DNA of 64,000 nucleotides from Sporosarcina sp. FSL K6-1508 (GCF_038007465.1 NZ_JBBOXF010000001.1:124001-188000); one strand, 5' to 3'; shown: positions 42,925 to 51,749, numbered from the stretch's first letter. Program-made: numbers and translations. The notes: generated by a model not told the origin, from the sequence alone.

Positions 42925-45915
42925 TTAATTTACATAGATTTCTTTATTAAATACAGCTTCGGTTCCTTGGTTGTTTTGGACAGGTGAACGATTGTCACGT
43001 ACAAGTTTCACTTTTAAACTCGTAATATACTTAGAATCCAAATTGACTGTAACAGTGTTGGTTTCATTGTATCGATATTCTCTATAATCTACGACTTCGA
43101 CGACTGTATCTAGCCCCGCATCATATTTCCCATTACTATTAGTATCCACGTAAATTATGTCACCATAGGTATTATTATAATAAGTATCATTCGCAACAGA
43201 GGCTTTAATCTTCACATCAAACGTATCCATATTTGAATTGGTGCTATAGATCGAACCAATTGAGCTTGTTTTTAGAAGGTCTCCATTGAGCCTAATTTCA
43301 AGATCTTCTGCCTCTAAAGATCGAATTGCCTCACTAAAACTAAGTCTAACTGAAGTGCCGTTATTAGTAATGTCACCGTATCTTAATTCTGGTCCATTTT
43401 GGTATTGGTTACCACTGACAAATGTCACTTGACCCGCTTCTGCAGACCCAAGTGTATTGCCCGCGTTATCACGAATATTATTGACAGTGAATGCAGCAGT
43501 TTGAGTCGTTGTAATTGCAGTTGTTGGTACATGGACTGTTACTGCAACAGATGTCGCTTTATCTGCCGCTCCAGTGATAGCAGTTGTCACATAAGAATTG
43601 CTCGGTAATGATCTGCCATCCCACGTATAGTTATTGATGTCTAACAGGCTAGCTATGCTTACCCCACTGTCGGTGTCAATTGCTGTATATGTTGCCGTTT
43701 GGTAATCGCCGGGAACTTGTCCGTTTGGCAGCGGCGTATTCGTAACCCCACCCACGATCGGGCGTGTTTGATCTGATGTGATTGAATTTTGAACGGTGAA
43801 TTCTTTTGTTGTATTAGCATTTGGATTCGGCACTCCTGCTTTATCGACAACCGTGTTGGCTGGCAAGCGTAAAGTATAGGTCCCATTCGGCAAAGAATGT
43901 ATAATGCTTAATGTATTATTCATAATTACTGCGTTCTGCGCGTTATAATAATTCAGGTAAATTGAAGATTCCGTACCTGTTCGTTGATCAATAACTTTGA
44001 CGTCAGTATATCTGCCTGCCGCAATATCCTCCGTAAAATTGGCGATAATTTTGCCGTCTTTATATTCAACCGCGGTCAATGCGGGTGCAATATCGTCCTT
44101 GCTAAACGTGACACTTGTCGAATAAAGTACCGTACTGTTACCCACTGCATCTTTCACATCTGCATCGATAAATAGAATGGCATTGTAATTATCTCTGAAA
44201 GATACGCCTGTACCTGTTAAGACGATTGTTTTTTCATTCGCCCCTGCTGAAGCTGTTAAATTCGTCACTGTACCATTTGAGTAAACGAGACGTGCTTTCC
44301 CTACGAATGAAGAAAGATTCATATTTTTATCATATGTGACTTCTACTCTATTTTCTCCAATCACATTTACATGAGTCGCAGTAGGTGCAACTACGTCAGT
44401 CGAAATTGTAACTGCTGTTTCTACTGGATTTGGTGCTGTTAAATTGCCGTTATAATCTTTTACATTTTGCAATTTAACGGTTGCTGTCGTGCCTGCTGTC
44501 ACTTGCTTGCTAGAAGTAACCTCTAAACGGTTTGGATTCGAAGGATTGCTCGTAACCGTTGCTGCACCATTATTGACATAAGCAATTACACCAGCAGCAT
44601 TCACAGGCTCATCAAATAGAATGGAAAACGAATTCGTCGATGTTTTTGCGGCAGCTGATCCTGACACAATTTTCGGTGCTACTTTATCGTTCGCTTTGAC
44701 AATTGCTGTATGCTCTTCAACTTTCCCACCTGCTACTGTTTGAATAGCATCCGTTGACTTGAACGCATACTCCCCATCAAAAATCCAATTTGCTGTAATC
44801 GTTAACGTTTTACCGTCTTCGGATAATGAGCCTTTCAGTTGGCCAGGGTTGACAGTGGCGCCCGTAACCATTGTAAAGGTCATGTTACGAATTTCATTCG
44901 ATGCGTCTAATACACTTGTTTTCGTTACAGGTGTAGCAAATTTAACTTCCACTTGTTTCGCGTTAATTGACTTTACTTCAGTTACAAAACGATCGTCCGC
45001 TGCATAATCAAATGTCATCGCAATCGTTTTATCTGCTTTTGCTTCGCCTTTTGTAAGCGTTACTACATAATTTCCAGCAGTTGTGCTAGCTGCCACTTTT
45101 GCTTCCACGCCTTTTTCAGTAATAAGTGAAGTAACATAGGTTTGAACCGCCGCAAGTTTGTTGGCATCAGTTGCATCATTGCCACGTGACACAGTGACTG
45201 CACCCGGTTTTAATTGACCCACTGCTGCCTCAACTGCTACCTTGTCCACATCCACTGGTTCAGGTTTAGGCGTTGCAATTGCTTCACTTCTAAAGACGAA
45301 TGAAGCCATTTGCCCGCGCGTCACAAGTGCGTTCGGCGAGAACTTTGTAGGGGTTGTACCCGTTGTAATTTCATTAGCATAAAGTGCACGGACAAATTCA
45401 ACATGCCATTGTTTATCATTGATATCACTAAATGGAAGTTTTACAGATTTCGTTTCCTCGAATTCAAAACCAAGCACAATCATTTTGGCCATTTGTGCCC
45501 TTGATAAGCTAGCTCCAGGTTTGAATGTGTTATCTTCATACCCCGAAATGATGCCCGCTTCAACAAGTGCTGCAATATGCCCGTAGTGGGGGCTCGTTTT
45601 GCTAACGTCTTTAAATCCTGGATTCTGAACATTTTTCGTGTCCAAACCTAACGCAAGAGCCAATAGTTTTGCAGCATCCTGGCGTGTAATGCTTTGGCCT
45701 GGTTTGAACGTACCGTCTGGATACCCACTAATCATGCCTCTTGCAGTAAAGTCCATAACCGCTTCATAAAAGTGGTGACTTGGGATATCCTTAACATCAG
45801 AAAAAGTTGGATTCGCCGCCTGTGTATCTACGGGTGCAACTGCAACAAAAGCTCCTGCTGCAACTGTTGTTGCCAACGTCGCTTTAAATAGTTTTTGATA
45901 GCTTGATTTTTTCAT
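42925..45915 (-). CDS. S-layer protein with three SLH domains
   Basis: 996 residues. Signal peptide 1-33 (LATTVAAGAFVAVAPVDTQA). Three SLH domains occupy about 35-215, each with the ITRAE-like turn in variant form (SITRQDAAKLLALALG, SLSRAQMAKMIVLGFE, LVTRGQMASFVFRSEA); they bind pyruvylated secondary wall polymer. The rest is a chain of Ig-like domains (EVKFATPVTKTSV, ILFDEPVNAAGV, VEVTYDKNMNLSSF, IIANFTEDIAAG) that would assemble the lattice. Lys and Thr are abundant and cysteine is absent, as usual for S-layers. It resembles Lysinibacillus/Sporosarcina S-layer proteins. GGGGG precedes the ATG and its own terminator follows. Confidence 0.93.
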   Translation of the reverse strand: MKKSSYQKLFKATLATTVAAGAFVAVAPVDTQAANPTFSDVKDIPSHHFYEAVMDFTARGMISGYPDGTFKPGQSITRQDAAKLLALALGLDTKNVQNPGFKDVSKTSPHYGHIAALVEAGIISGYEDNTFKPGASLSRAQMAKMIVLGFEFEETKSVKLPFSDINDKQWHVEFVRALYANEITTGTTPTKFSPNALVTRGQMASFVFRSEAIATPKPEPVDVDKVAVEAAVGQLKPGAVTVSRGNDATDANKLAAVQTYVTSLITEKGVEAKVAASTTAGNYVVTLTKGEAKADKTIAMTFDYAADDRFVTEVKSINAKQVEVKFATPVTKTSVLDASNEIRNMTFTMVTGATVNPGQLKGSLSEDGKTLTITANWIFDGEYAFKSTDAIQTVAGGKVEEHTAIVKANDKVAPKIVSGSAAAKTSTNSFSILFDEPVNAAGVIAYVNNGAATVTSNPSNPNRLEVTSSKQVTAGTTATVKLQNVKDYNGNLTAPNPVETAVTISTDVVAPTATHVNVIGENRVEVTYDKNMNLSSFVGKARLVYSNGTVTNLTASAGANEKTIVLTGTGVSFRDNYNAILFIDADVKDAVGNSTVLYSTSVTFSKDDIAPALTAVEYKDGKIIANFTEDIAAGRYTDVKVIDQRTGTESSIYLNYYNAQNAVIMNNTLSIIHSLPNGTYTLRLPANTVVDKAGVPNPNANTTKEFTVQNSITSDQTRPIVGGVTNTPLPNGQVPGDYQTATYTAIDTDSGVSIASLLDINNYTWDGRSLPSNSYVTTAITGAADKATSVAVTVHVPTTAITTTQTAAFTVNNIRDNAGNTLGSAEAGQVTFVSGNQYQNGPELRYGDITNNGTSVRLSFSEAIRSLEAEDLEIRLNGDLLKTSSIGSIYSTNSNMDTFDVKIKASVANDTYYNNTYGDIIYVDTNSNGKYDAGLDTVVEVVDYREYRYNETNTVTVNLDSKYITSLKVKLVRDNRSPVQNNQGTEAVFNKEIYVN

Positions 45916-46114
45916 CTTTAAACCCCCATTTAGCGTAGTGGTACTGTCTGTATATCTTGCAATCTTGTCTATTCTTATAGCAGTGCTTTTTAGATTTCAA
46001 TAATTACAGGATTGATAAAGGTACTAACTATTCCTACTAATAGTATAATTTAATTGGTAATTTTGTGCAACTTGGTGTCAGGGACTTGTTACTCAATTAA
46101 GTAGAAAATAATAC

Positions 46115-46156
46115 AAAAAAGCCCTTTCACCGATTGCTCGATCGAAGGGCTGTTTT
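46115..46156 (-). terminator. Terminator between S-layer and hydrolase genes
   Basis: AGCCCTTTC...GAAGGGCT stem flanked by AAAAAA on the left and TTTT on the right; on the minus strand it ends in TTTTTT. It probably serves the leftward glycoside-hydrolase-like gene. Confidence 0.8.
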
Positions 46157-46259
46157 ACTAGTTATTTGAATAGCTATGGAGAAGGAATCTAGACTACGTG
46201 ACGGTCATGCAAATCTATCATACCTGCCATCCTTTGCAGTAAGATGGTGATAAAGAGAA

Positions 46260-46375
46260 TCTTTCAAATTCGCTTCGGCGCTCGGGGATGCCTCCCGCCA
46301 TAAGCCGAGCAGTTGCGCTGCCAGTCTTATGGCTTCGGCTACCCCTTGTAAGGCACCTTCGCTTAGTTTATGCAG
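46260..46375. repeat. Hairpin-rich intergenic repeat
   Basis: GCCATAAG (about 46299) and CTTATGGC (about 46326) form an inverted repeat inside a GC-richer block that runs from CGGCGCTCGGGGATGCCTCC to GGCACCTTCGCTTAGTTTA. Its last 18 bases recur at 1521-1538. Non-coding; probably a member of a dispersed family. Confidence 0.5.
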
Positions 46376-46416
46376 GTATTTTTATGTTCAACGTATTATA
46401 GTTGCCCAAATTAGCT

Positions 46417-47991
46417 TTATTTCCCTAGCCAAACCCCATCAGACTTCACAATAAACGCTTCCTCACTCTCAACGCCAGTTGCTGACACAGAAGTAATTCC
46501 ATACGTATATTGTTTGTTTCGGTTTGCGGTCTTGTCTAAAAACATCGTATTTCCTTTTGTATTATAGACAACGTCTACTATGTTGCGTGGATTTTCATAG
46601 GATCCCACTTCGTTTCCTTCAAACCGATAAATCACATATTTTCTTGGTTGTTTGCTAGTTTGGTCTTGGATGATTAGCTTCACTCCAGCTTCTTTCTTGT
46701 TGGCTTGTACCCATGTTGGCCCTTCTGGAAGAGCTGCGTCGCTCCATGAAGTTGCTGGCGTTAAAGCAGTATAATTATAAAGTTGTTGCTTTAGGATTGT
46801 TGCATAGCCGAGCATATTTTTTTGTATGCTTTTTAAGGAAAAATGCATTTGACCCGCTGCTAGTCGGTTTGCTCTGTTGGCAATTACTTGGTTTGGTAAC
46901 TCCATTTTGTTTTTCCATGCTTTATCGGCGTCCACGCCGACTTTATAATCAGCTACGCCAATATATAAATTAACGGGATGCACGTAGGCATACGTTTCTA
47001 CTTCTTTGCTCCACCAGTCTAAGAGAGTCGAATACTTAGCTGCTGAAAATGTTTTAGACCAGTAGATTTGTGGCGTAATATAATCAATGCTGCCATCTTT
47101 AATCCATTGCCTGGTGTCTGCATATAAGTCATCATAATTAGTTACACCAGCGCGTGTGTTACTTCCAGTACGGTCCATTGATTGATTGCGCCACACCCCA
47201 AATGGTGAAATCCCAAATTGCACATGCGGTTTAGTCGTTTTAATCGTTGAATAGACTTTTTTGACAAGTTGGTTTACATTATCTCGACGCCAATCGGCTA
47301 TTTTTTTGAAAGAAGATCCATATTTCTTAAATGCAGCTTGATCGGGAAAAGTTTCATTTTTAATTTTATAAGGATAAAAATAATCATCCATATGTACGGC
47401 GTCAATATCATAGTTAGCTACTAATTCTTTGACTGTAGCGATTAAATAATTTTGCACTTCAGGAAGACCCGGATTCAAATAATATTGCTTCCCATATTTA
47501 ACTACCCAGCCAGGATTTGTGCGCGCTACATTACTAGGAGCAAGACTTGCTAATGTTTGTCCCGGCATTGTAACTCGGTAAGGGTTGACCCATGCATGCA
47601 GCTCCATACCGCGGCTATGCGCTTCATTAATCATAATTAATAAAGGATCATAGCCAGGATTTTTCCCTTGTTTTCCCCCTGTTATATACGATGACCAAGG
47701 CGCCAACTTTGAAGGATATAAAGCATCATTTGTAGGTTTTACTTGATAAATGACTGCATTGAAATTATTGGCTTTTAACTGATCCAATGTTTTCCGTACC
47801 CAAGCCGTATATTGAGCTGCATTCATTCCAGGTTTCATATCCACGTTTTGTACGGTTGCAATCCAAGCCGCGCGCATTTCATTCTTAGGCGGAGTCACGC
47901 TTGCTCCTTTTACCTGTAAAGGTAGGATTGAAATAAGTAATACGAGTGTCGTAGCGACTGATAATATAGCTTTAAAAAGAGATTTTTTCAT
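46417..47991 (-). CDS. Secreted glycoside hydrolase-like protein (GHL10/DUF187, YngK type)
   Basis: 524 residues with signal peptide 1-29 (FKAILSVATTLVLLISILPL). The GHL10 barrel is recognised by EMRAAWIATVQNVD, NFNAVIYQVKPTNDALYPS, MELHAWVNPYRV, YLNPGLPEVQNYL, VDAVHMDDYFYPY-like (DAVHMDDYFYPY) and YITPQIYWSK; the Asp pair in HMDDYF and the Gln/Tyr in PQIYW line the catalytic cleft. Residues 430-524 form a fibronectin-like domain. Likely acts on cell-wall or environmental polysaccharide. A decayed copy of its 5' end lies at 51354-51533. Confidence 0.9.
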   Translation of the reverse strand: MKKSLFKAILSVATTLVLLISILPLQVKGASVTPPKNEMRAAWIATVQNVDMKPGMNAAQYTAWVRKTLDQLKANNFNAVIYQVKPTNDALYPSKLAPWSSYITGGKQGKNPGYDPLLIMINEAHSRGMELHAWVNPYRVTMPGQTLASLAPSNVARTNPGWVVKYGKQYYLNPGLPEVQNYLIATVKELVANYDIDAVHMDDYFYPYKIKNETFPDQAAFKKYGSSFKKIADWRRDNVNQLVKKVYSTIKTTKPHVQFGISPFGVWRNQSMDRTGSNTRAGVTNYDDLYADTRQWIKDGSIDYITPQIYWSKTFSAAKYSTLLDWWSKEVETYAYVHPVNLYIGVADYKVGVDADKAWKNKMELPNQVIANRANRLAAGQMHFSLKSIQKNMLGYATILKQQLYNYTALTPATSWSDAALPEGPTWVQANKKEAGVKLIIQDQTSKQPRKYVIYRFEGNEVGSYENPRNIVDVVYNTKGNTMFLDKTANRNKQYTYGITSVSATGVESEEAFIVKSDGVWLGK

Positions 47992-48223
47992 TTGAGATAA
48001 CTTCCTTCCATTATAATCTACTCAAGTCATAACTATCGGGTCATAAAGGACGTTTTAGCAATTGCTTTCCAGAAACATACTCGTGCTTCCATGCCAATCA
48101 TACCATGTTTTGGTACTTATTCGATCCTTGAAATTAATATTTTTTCATTTGCCAATCATCTATCTTCAATAAAATCGTCCTGCCTCCACAATGGGAAACA
48201 GGACTCGGTAATTGTATTTGGGA

Positions 48224-48388
48224 CTAGGTGATATGGTTGAAATTCTTTTTAAGTAGTTCCACTTGCTCTAAAGTTTTTGGACATTTCGATAGTTTTGTTG
48301 GACTCCCTCCGTTTATTCGAGTCTTTCTAGGAATAGTTTCATAGCGCAAACAATTGGCAAATTGCAGTGAAAGAATGTCAATTTCCAT
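48224..48388 (-). CDS. Small chimeric ORF downstream of the first membrane paralogue
   Basis: 54 residues from the ATG at 48388, after GAAGGAAG. The first eleven residues (MEIDILSLQFA) match the start of the small gene behind the second paralogue. The middle NCLRYETIPRKTR resembles LRYETRQKK there. The C-terminus LEQVELLKKNFNHI matches the fragment at 51648-51749 (LEHVEVLKETFNYI). It therefore looks assembled from two different small genes. No known domain. It starts 17 bases after the membrane-protein stop. Confidence 0.45.
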   Translation of the reverse strand: MEIDILSLQFANCLRYETIPRKTRINGGSPTKLSKCPKTLEQVELLKKNFNHIT

Positions 48389-48404
48389 TTCACAACTTCC
48401 TTCA

Positions 48405-49193
48405 TTAAGCTGAGTCTTCAGAATCCAAATAACCTCTTTTATCGAAATTAAAGCTTTTGAAGCGGAACTTGCAATACAAGATGACGAGCTGCTCCGGCAA
48501 TACAAAAATCATCGTATAGAATAAAACAAAGCATATAACTGTTATGACGGCCCCTTCGATATCGGCCAAATTGAATGTTCTAACGGTAAATTGAATGATA
48601 AACACAAGTCCAGTACTTCCAATAATAACTGCTGGAATATACGTTTTCGTTTCGAATTTCGCTCGGAGTTCATCTCGTTTCGATCCTTTTCGATACTTCC
48701 CTTTTCTCAATAAAATAGAAAAACGGATGACTATAGCTACCAAAAACAAGGCACCAAAAAGCAAGGTTACCATTGTAAATGTCAGGAGTGAACTTTCTGG
48801 AATCTCCGGGTTCTCTCCTAGTAAAAATAACCCGCAGATATAAAAGGATAATGTTATAGCATTTTGTGAAACTAAAATAGATACGAGATATTGTGTTTTT
48901 TGACTTCTTTTATAAATAAACGGAATCGCATAGATCGCGGACAGGATAACTATAACTCCTGTAATCCAGAAATGAACTGTAAGTATCTGATCTTTAAATG
49001 GAAAGTTCGTCATTCTTCCCAGTACTGTATATTCCAGGTAGTAAATCAGGATTTGCATGAAGACCCCCAAAACGAGTGCTCCGCCGAGTGCATTGGGGCT
49101 TTGTCTGCCAGATACCAGTGGTTCACGTAGTACGGCTACATCTTCGATTGTTAAATTTTTTAACAAAACAGGGTGTCCTCCATTCATTTCCAT
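48405..49193 (-). CDS. Unknown membrane protein, paralogue A
   Basis: 262 residues if the ATG at 49193 is used; a TTG nine codons in is preceded by GGAGG and may be the real start. The cytoplasmic N-terminus KNLTIEDVAVLREPLVSGRQ is followed by about six hydrophobic segments (GALVLGVFMQILIYYLEYTV, a helix at VHFWITGVIVILSAIYAIPF, and others). A basic loop (RKGKYRKGSKRDELRAKFET) separates helices 4 and 5, and the tail is charged (FRFKSFNFDKRGYLDSEDSA). I recognise no family. It is nearly the same protein as the one at 49956-50759, so a tandem duplication occurred. Confidence 0.75.
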   Translation of the reverse strand: MEMNGGHPVLLKNLTIEDVAVLREPLVSGRQSPNALGGALVLGVFMQILIYYLEYTVLGRMTNFPFKDQILTVHFWITGVIVILSAIYAIPFIYKRSQKTQYLVSILVSQNAITLSFYICGLFLLGENPEIPESSLLTFTMVTLLFGALFLVAIVIRFSILLRKGKYRKGSKRDELRAKFETKTYIPAVIIGSTGLVFIIQFTVRTFNLADIEGAVITVICFVLFYTMIFVLPEQLVILYCKFRFKSFNFDKRGYLDSEDSA

Positions 49194-49264
49194 TTGATTA
49201 GATCATAAACAATTTACAAGCGGTAAACTTTGGGATTTATAATCGATGCCTACAGTATATATGA

Positions 49265-49541
49265 TCGGTCGAAAGCGGGCGTTGGGCGGTTCACGGCGAG
49301 CTTTGAGCGGTCTCTTGTCTCTTCCGATATATGGGCGGTACACAGCGAGTTTTGAGCGATCTCATCCGATATATGAGCGGTACACAGCGAGTTTTGAGCG
49401 GTCTCATCCGATATATGGGCGGTTCACGGCGAGTTTTGAGCGGTCTCATCCGATATATGGGCGGTCCGCAGCGGGCTTTGAGCGGTCTCATCCGATATAT
49501 GAGCGGTCCACGGCGAGCTTCGGGCGGTCGCACTCAATAGA
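49265..49541. repeat. 42-bp tandem repeat array (six units)
   Basis: Units begin at 49284, 49333, 49375, 49417, 49459 and 49501; the last four intervals are exactly 42 bases and the first unit carries a 7-base insertion. Each unit is two 21-base halves, GRGCGGTNCACRGCGAGTTTT and GAGCGGTCTCATCCGATATAT, sharing the GRGCGGT start. Because 42 is a multiple of three the array stays open on both strands, producing repetitive frames that are not genes. It lies between the two membrane paralogues, upstream of paralogue A. There are no spacers, so it is not CRISPR. Confidence 0.9.
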
Positions 49542-49613
49542 TAACCTAGTAGCCAATTATATTCCTAAAAACAGCTAAAAATGGTGCAATCATGGGTAGC
49601 ATTGCAAAGTTTT

Positions 49614-49954
49614 TTATTTTACTGATTCAAATTTGAAGTTTTCCATTTTCACGACTTGGTTATCTTGTTCGAGTGTGTCGATAAGTACTTCTTGTTCAGG
49701 CGTTATGTTCAAAGAGAATGGAACTGCATGGTTCGGTTGAATAGTATTAATACTGAAATCATTGGAGAGTCCCATATCTGCACTTTCCGTAATCATTCGA
49801 TTTAACTCTTTATAGACTTCGCTATCGCCGATCGTTATACCGGCTTCTTCGGACGCTTTCAATAATTGCAATGAAAGTGTCTATTCCCCAACTTCTTAAT
49901 CCACTCTTCCTTCTTTTGTCTAGTTTCATAGCGTAAAGAATTGTCAATTTCCAT
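49614..49954 (-). pseudogene. Broken small gene (MEID family) behind paralogue B
   Basis: An ATG at 49954 (GAAGGAAG upstream) begins MEIDNSLRYETRQKK and stops at 49859. A second frame resumes at CTTTCATTGCAA and encodes LSLQLLKASEEAGITIGDSE, then a hydrophilic domain ending ENFKFESVK at 49614. Removing 62 bases between two GACA tetramers restores one frame: MEIDTLSLQLLKASEEAG. The intact ancestor would have been about 94 residues. Function unknown. Confidence 0.6.
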
Positions 49955-49955
49955 T

Positions 49956-50759
49956 TCACAACTTCCTTCCTTTAGCTGAGTCTTCAGAATCCAAATAACC
50001 TCTTTTATCGAAATTAAAGCTTTTGAAGCGGAACTTGCAATACAAGATAACGAGTTGCTCCGGCAATACAAAAATCATCGTATAGAATACTGCGAAGCTA
50101 AGGATTGCAATCATAGCATCCTCTAAATCGGCCAAATTGTATGTTCTAACGGCAAATTGAATGATGAATAAAAGAGCAGTACTTCCAATAATAACAGCTG
50201 GAATATATGTCTTTTTTTCAAATTTTGCTCGGAGTTCATCTCGTTTAGAACCCTTGCGATACATCCCTTTCCTCAATAAAATAGAAAAGCGGATAACTGT
50301 AACTATAAAAAGCAAGGCACCTAAACACAAGGTTACCATTGTAAATGTCAGCAATGAACTTTCTGAAACTTCCTGGTTCTCTCCTAGTAAAAATAACCCG
50401 ATGATATAACTGGATACTGCGAAAAAGTTTTGCGAGACTAGAATGGTTAGTAGATATTGTGTTTTTTGACTTTTTCTATAAATAAGTGGAATCGCATAGA
50501 TCACGGATAGGATAACTAAAACTGTTGTAATCCAAAAATGAACTGCAAGTATCTGATCTTTATATGGGAAGTTCGTCACACTTCCCAGTACTGTATATTC
50601 CAGATAGTAAATCAGGCTTTGCATGAAGGCCCCCAAAACAAGGGCACCAGCAAGTGCGTTGGGACTTTGTCTGCCCGATACCAAGGGTTCACGTAGTACG
50701 GCTACATCTTCGATTGTTAAATTCTTCAACAAATTAGGGTTCTCTCCATTCATTTCCAT
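49956..50759 (-). CDS. Unknown membrane protein, paralogue B
   Basis: 267 residues, aligned end to end with paralogue A, differing mainly in conservative positions within helices (for example SILVSQNAITLSFYICGLFL against TILVSQNFFAVSSYIIGLFL). The stop differs: here the frame reads through SAKGRKL, while paralogue A ends at SA. The start is unsure: the ATG at 50759 overlaps the frame upstream, and GGAGAG inside codons 5-6 would support a TTG a few codons later. It appears to be the upstream gene of a pair with the MEID gene. Confidence 0.75.
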   Translation of the reverse strand: MEMNGENPNLLKNLTIEDVAVLREPLVSGRQSPNALAGALVLGAFMQSLIYYLEYTVLGSVTNFPYKDQILAVHFWITTVLVILSVIYAIPLIYRKSQKTQYLLTILVSQNFFAVSSYIIGLFLLGENQEVSESSLLTFTMVTLCLGALLFIVTVIRFSILLRKGMYRKGSKRDELRAKFEKKTYIPAVIIGSTALLFIIQFAVRTYNLADLEDAMIAILSFAVFYTMIFVLPEQLVILYCKFRFKSFNFDKRGYLDSEDSAKGRKL

Positions 50760-50886
50760 CCTCGTCTTTTGTTCGCTTACCTAAGTACCTATTGATGGCT
50801 AATCCCATCACGACACCGATTGCAGTGTTGATCGTTGCTTTAGTTTCAGCCACCTCAGTACTTAAACCGCCACCTTTTCCCCGCAT
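50734..50886 (-). CDS. Possible 50-residue ORF with one membrane helix
   Basis: From the ATG at 50886 the frame reads MRGKGGGLSTEVAETKATIN, then TAIGVVMGLAINRYLGKRTK and DEDGNEWREP. The middle is a plausible membrane segment with a basic cytoplasmic end. There is no clear ribosome site, and it overlaps the start of paralogue B. It could be the 3' part of the gene that begins at 51164 after a frameshift. Confidence 0.3.
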   Translation of the reverse strand: MRGKGGGLSTEVAETKATINTAIGVVMGLAINRYLGKRTKDEDGNEWREP

Positions 50887-50933
50887 GGTACAATTCAAAA
50901 CTTGAATAGAAGCCAGATATACCTGTATTTGCT

Positions 50934-51164
50934 TTAACAGCCCATCCTACAGCTGTTCTCAAATTCAATACGTGCTCTATTGGCGGAAGAAACATCCCCA
51001 GTCTTTTCCTCTCTGCCATCATCGGCAACACCATTCATAGCATTAACCCGTTGTCCGAGCTCCGTTGTGAGCGAGTGATTTTCTGAGTACTCCGCCCAAT
51101 TAACGGCTTTAAAATCTATATCAGTCAGTCCATCGTTCATCATACCTTCTATTGATTTATTCAT
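50934..51164 (-). CDS. Hypothetical protein (76 residues)
   Basis: ATG at 51164, six bases after GGGAGAGGG. The product is hydrophilic and acidic (MNKSIEGMMNDGLTDIDFKA, VNWAEYSENHSLTTELGQRV, then SSANRARIEFENSCRMGC). No domain recognised. The last dozen residues look out of place, and the other frames downstream remain open (TAVGWAVKANTGISGFYSSF), so the gene may be frameshifted near 50945. Confidence 0.4.
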   Translation of the reverse strand: MNKSIEGMMNDGLTDIDFKAVNWAEYSENHSLTTELGQRVNAMNGVADDGREEKTGDVSSANRARIEFENSCRMGC

Positions 51165-51353
51165 ATTGTCCCTCTCCCTAGCAAGACTAGGGTAGTTTAA
51201 TCATGATTTGCTTTAATCTATAAACCTTACTGACTTAACCAGTTTCCAAAAATGATCTTCTATACGTTTTGTATCTGCGTTACAATTTGTTTTCCAATCA
51301 CTGCAATTTTAGGTAAGGAAATCTTTGAGGTGCAGCTTAACCTCGGCGATACA

Positions 51354-51533
51354 TGAGTATGTTTCAGGAATGCAATTGCTAAAATGTTCTTTTTGACCCG
51401 ATAGTTATGACTTGAGTAAATTATAATGGAAGGAAGTTATATTTAATGAAATAATATCTTTTAAAAAATATATTATCAGTAACTATGACACTCATATTAC
51501 TTACTTCAATTCTACCTTTAATGGTAAAAGGAA
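51354..51533 (+). pseudogene. Inverted, decayed copy of the GHL10 hydrolase 5' end
   Basis: The plus strand here repeats the minus-strand leader and signal-peptide region of the gene at 47991. The shared leader includes GACCCGATAGTTATGACTTG and ATTATAATGGAAGGAAGTTA. The ATG at 51446 is followed by Lys and then TAA, after which ILSVTMTLILLTSILPLMVKG can be read, matching ILSVATTLVLLISILPLQVKG. It lacks the mature domain entirely. Confidence 0.8.
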
Positions 51534-51647
51534 AGATCGTGTATATTAATCTTGTACGGCAATTGTAACTGGAAGTTCCTTTTTTATCTCCATTAAAATA
51601 GTCTTATCTCCACAATTGGAAACAGGTCCTAAAAATTGTATTTGGGG

Positions 51648-51749
51648 CTATTGGATATAATTGAAAGTCTCTTTTAATACTTCCACATGCTCCAAAGATA
51701 ATTCCGTTACTTTAGCATAGCCTGTATACCCATCTTCATTTTCACTAGA
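51648..51749 (-). pseudogene. C-terminal fragment shared with the small ORF at 48224
   Basis: Minus-strand codons read SSENEDGYTGYAKVTELSLE, then HVEVLKETFNYIQ and a stop. The end matches LEQVELLKKNFNHIT of the small ORF at 48224-48388, and the non-coding bases beyond the stop (51575-51647) also match 48165-48223. A TAA lies directly upstream and no start exists. The family is not known to me. The remaining bases (51750-52012) hold no gene; TACTATTGGTAGTA at 51973-51986 may be the MarR operator. Confidence 0.55.

Noticed and set aside
44759..45007. Frames antisense to the S-layer, hydantoinase and other large genes
   Set aside because: They are shadows of real genes: no ribosome sites and no recognisable domains.
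49265..49541. Possible CRISPR array
   Set aside because: Units follow each other directly with no unique spacers, and there are no cas genes.
49246..49578. Open frames on both strands rich in repeated RYM/ERSHPIY units
   Set aside because: They arise only because the 42-bp repeat unit is a multiple of three; no start has a ribosome site.
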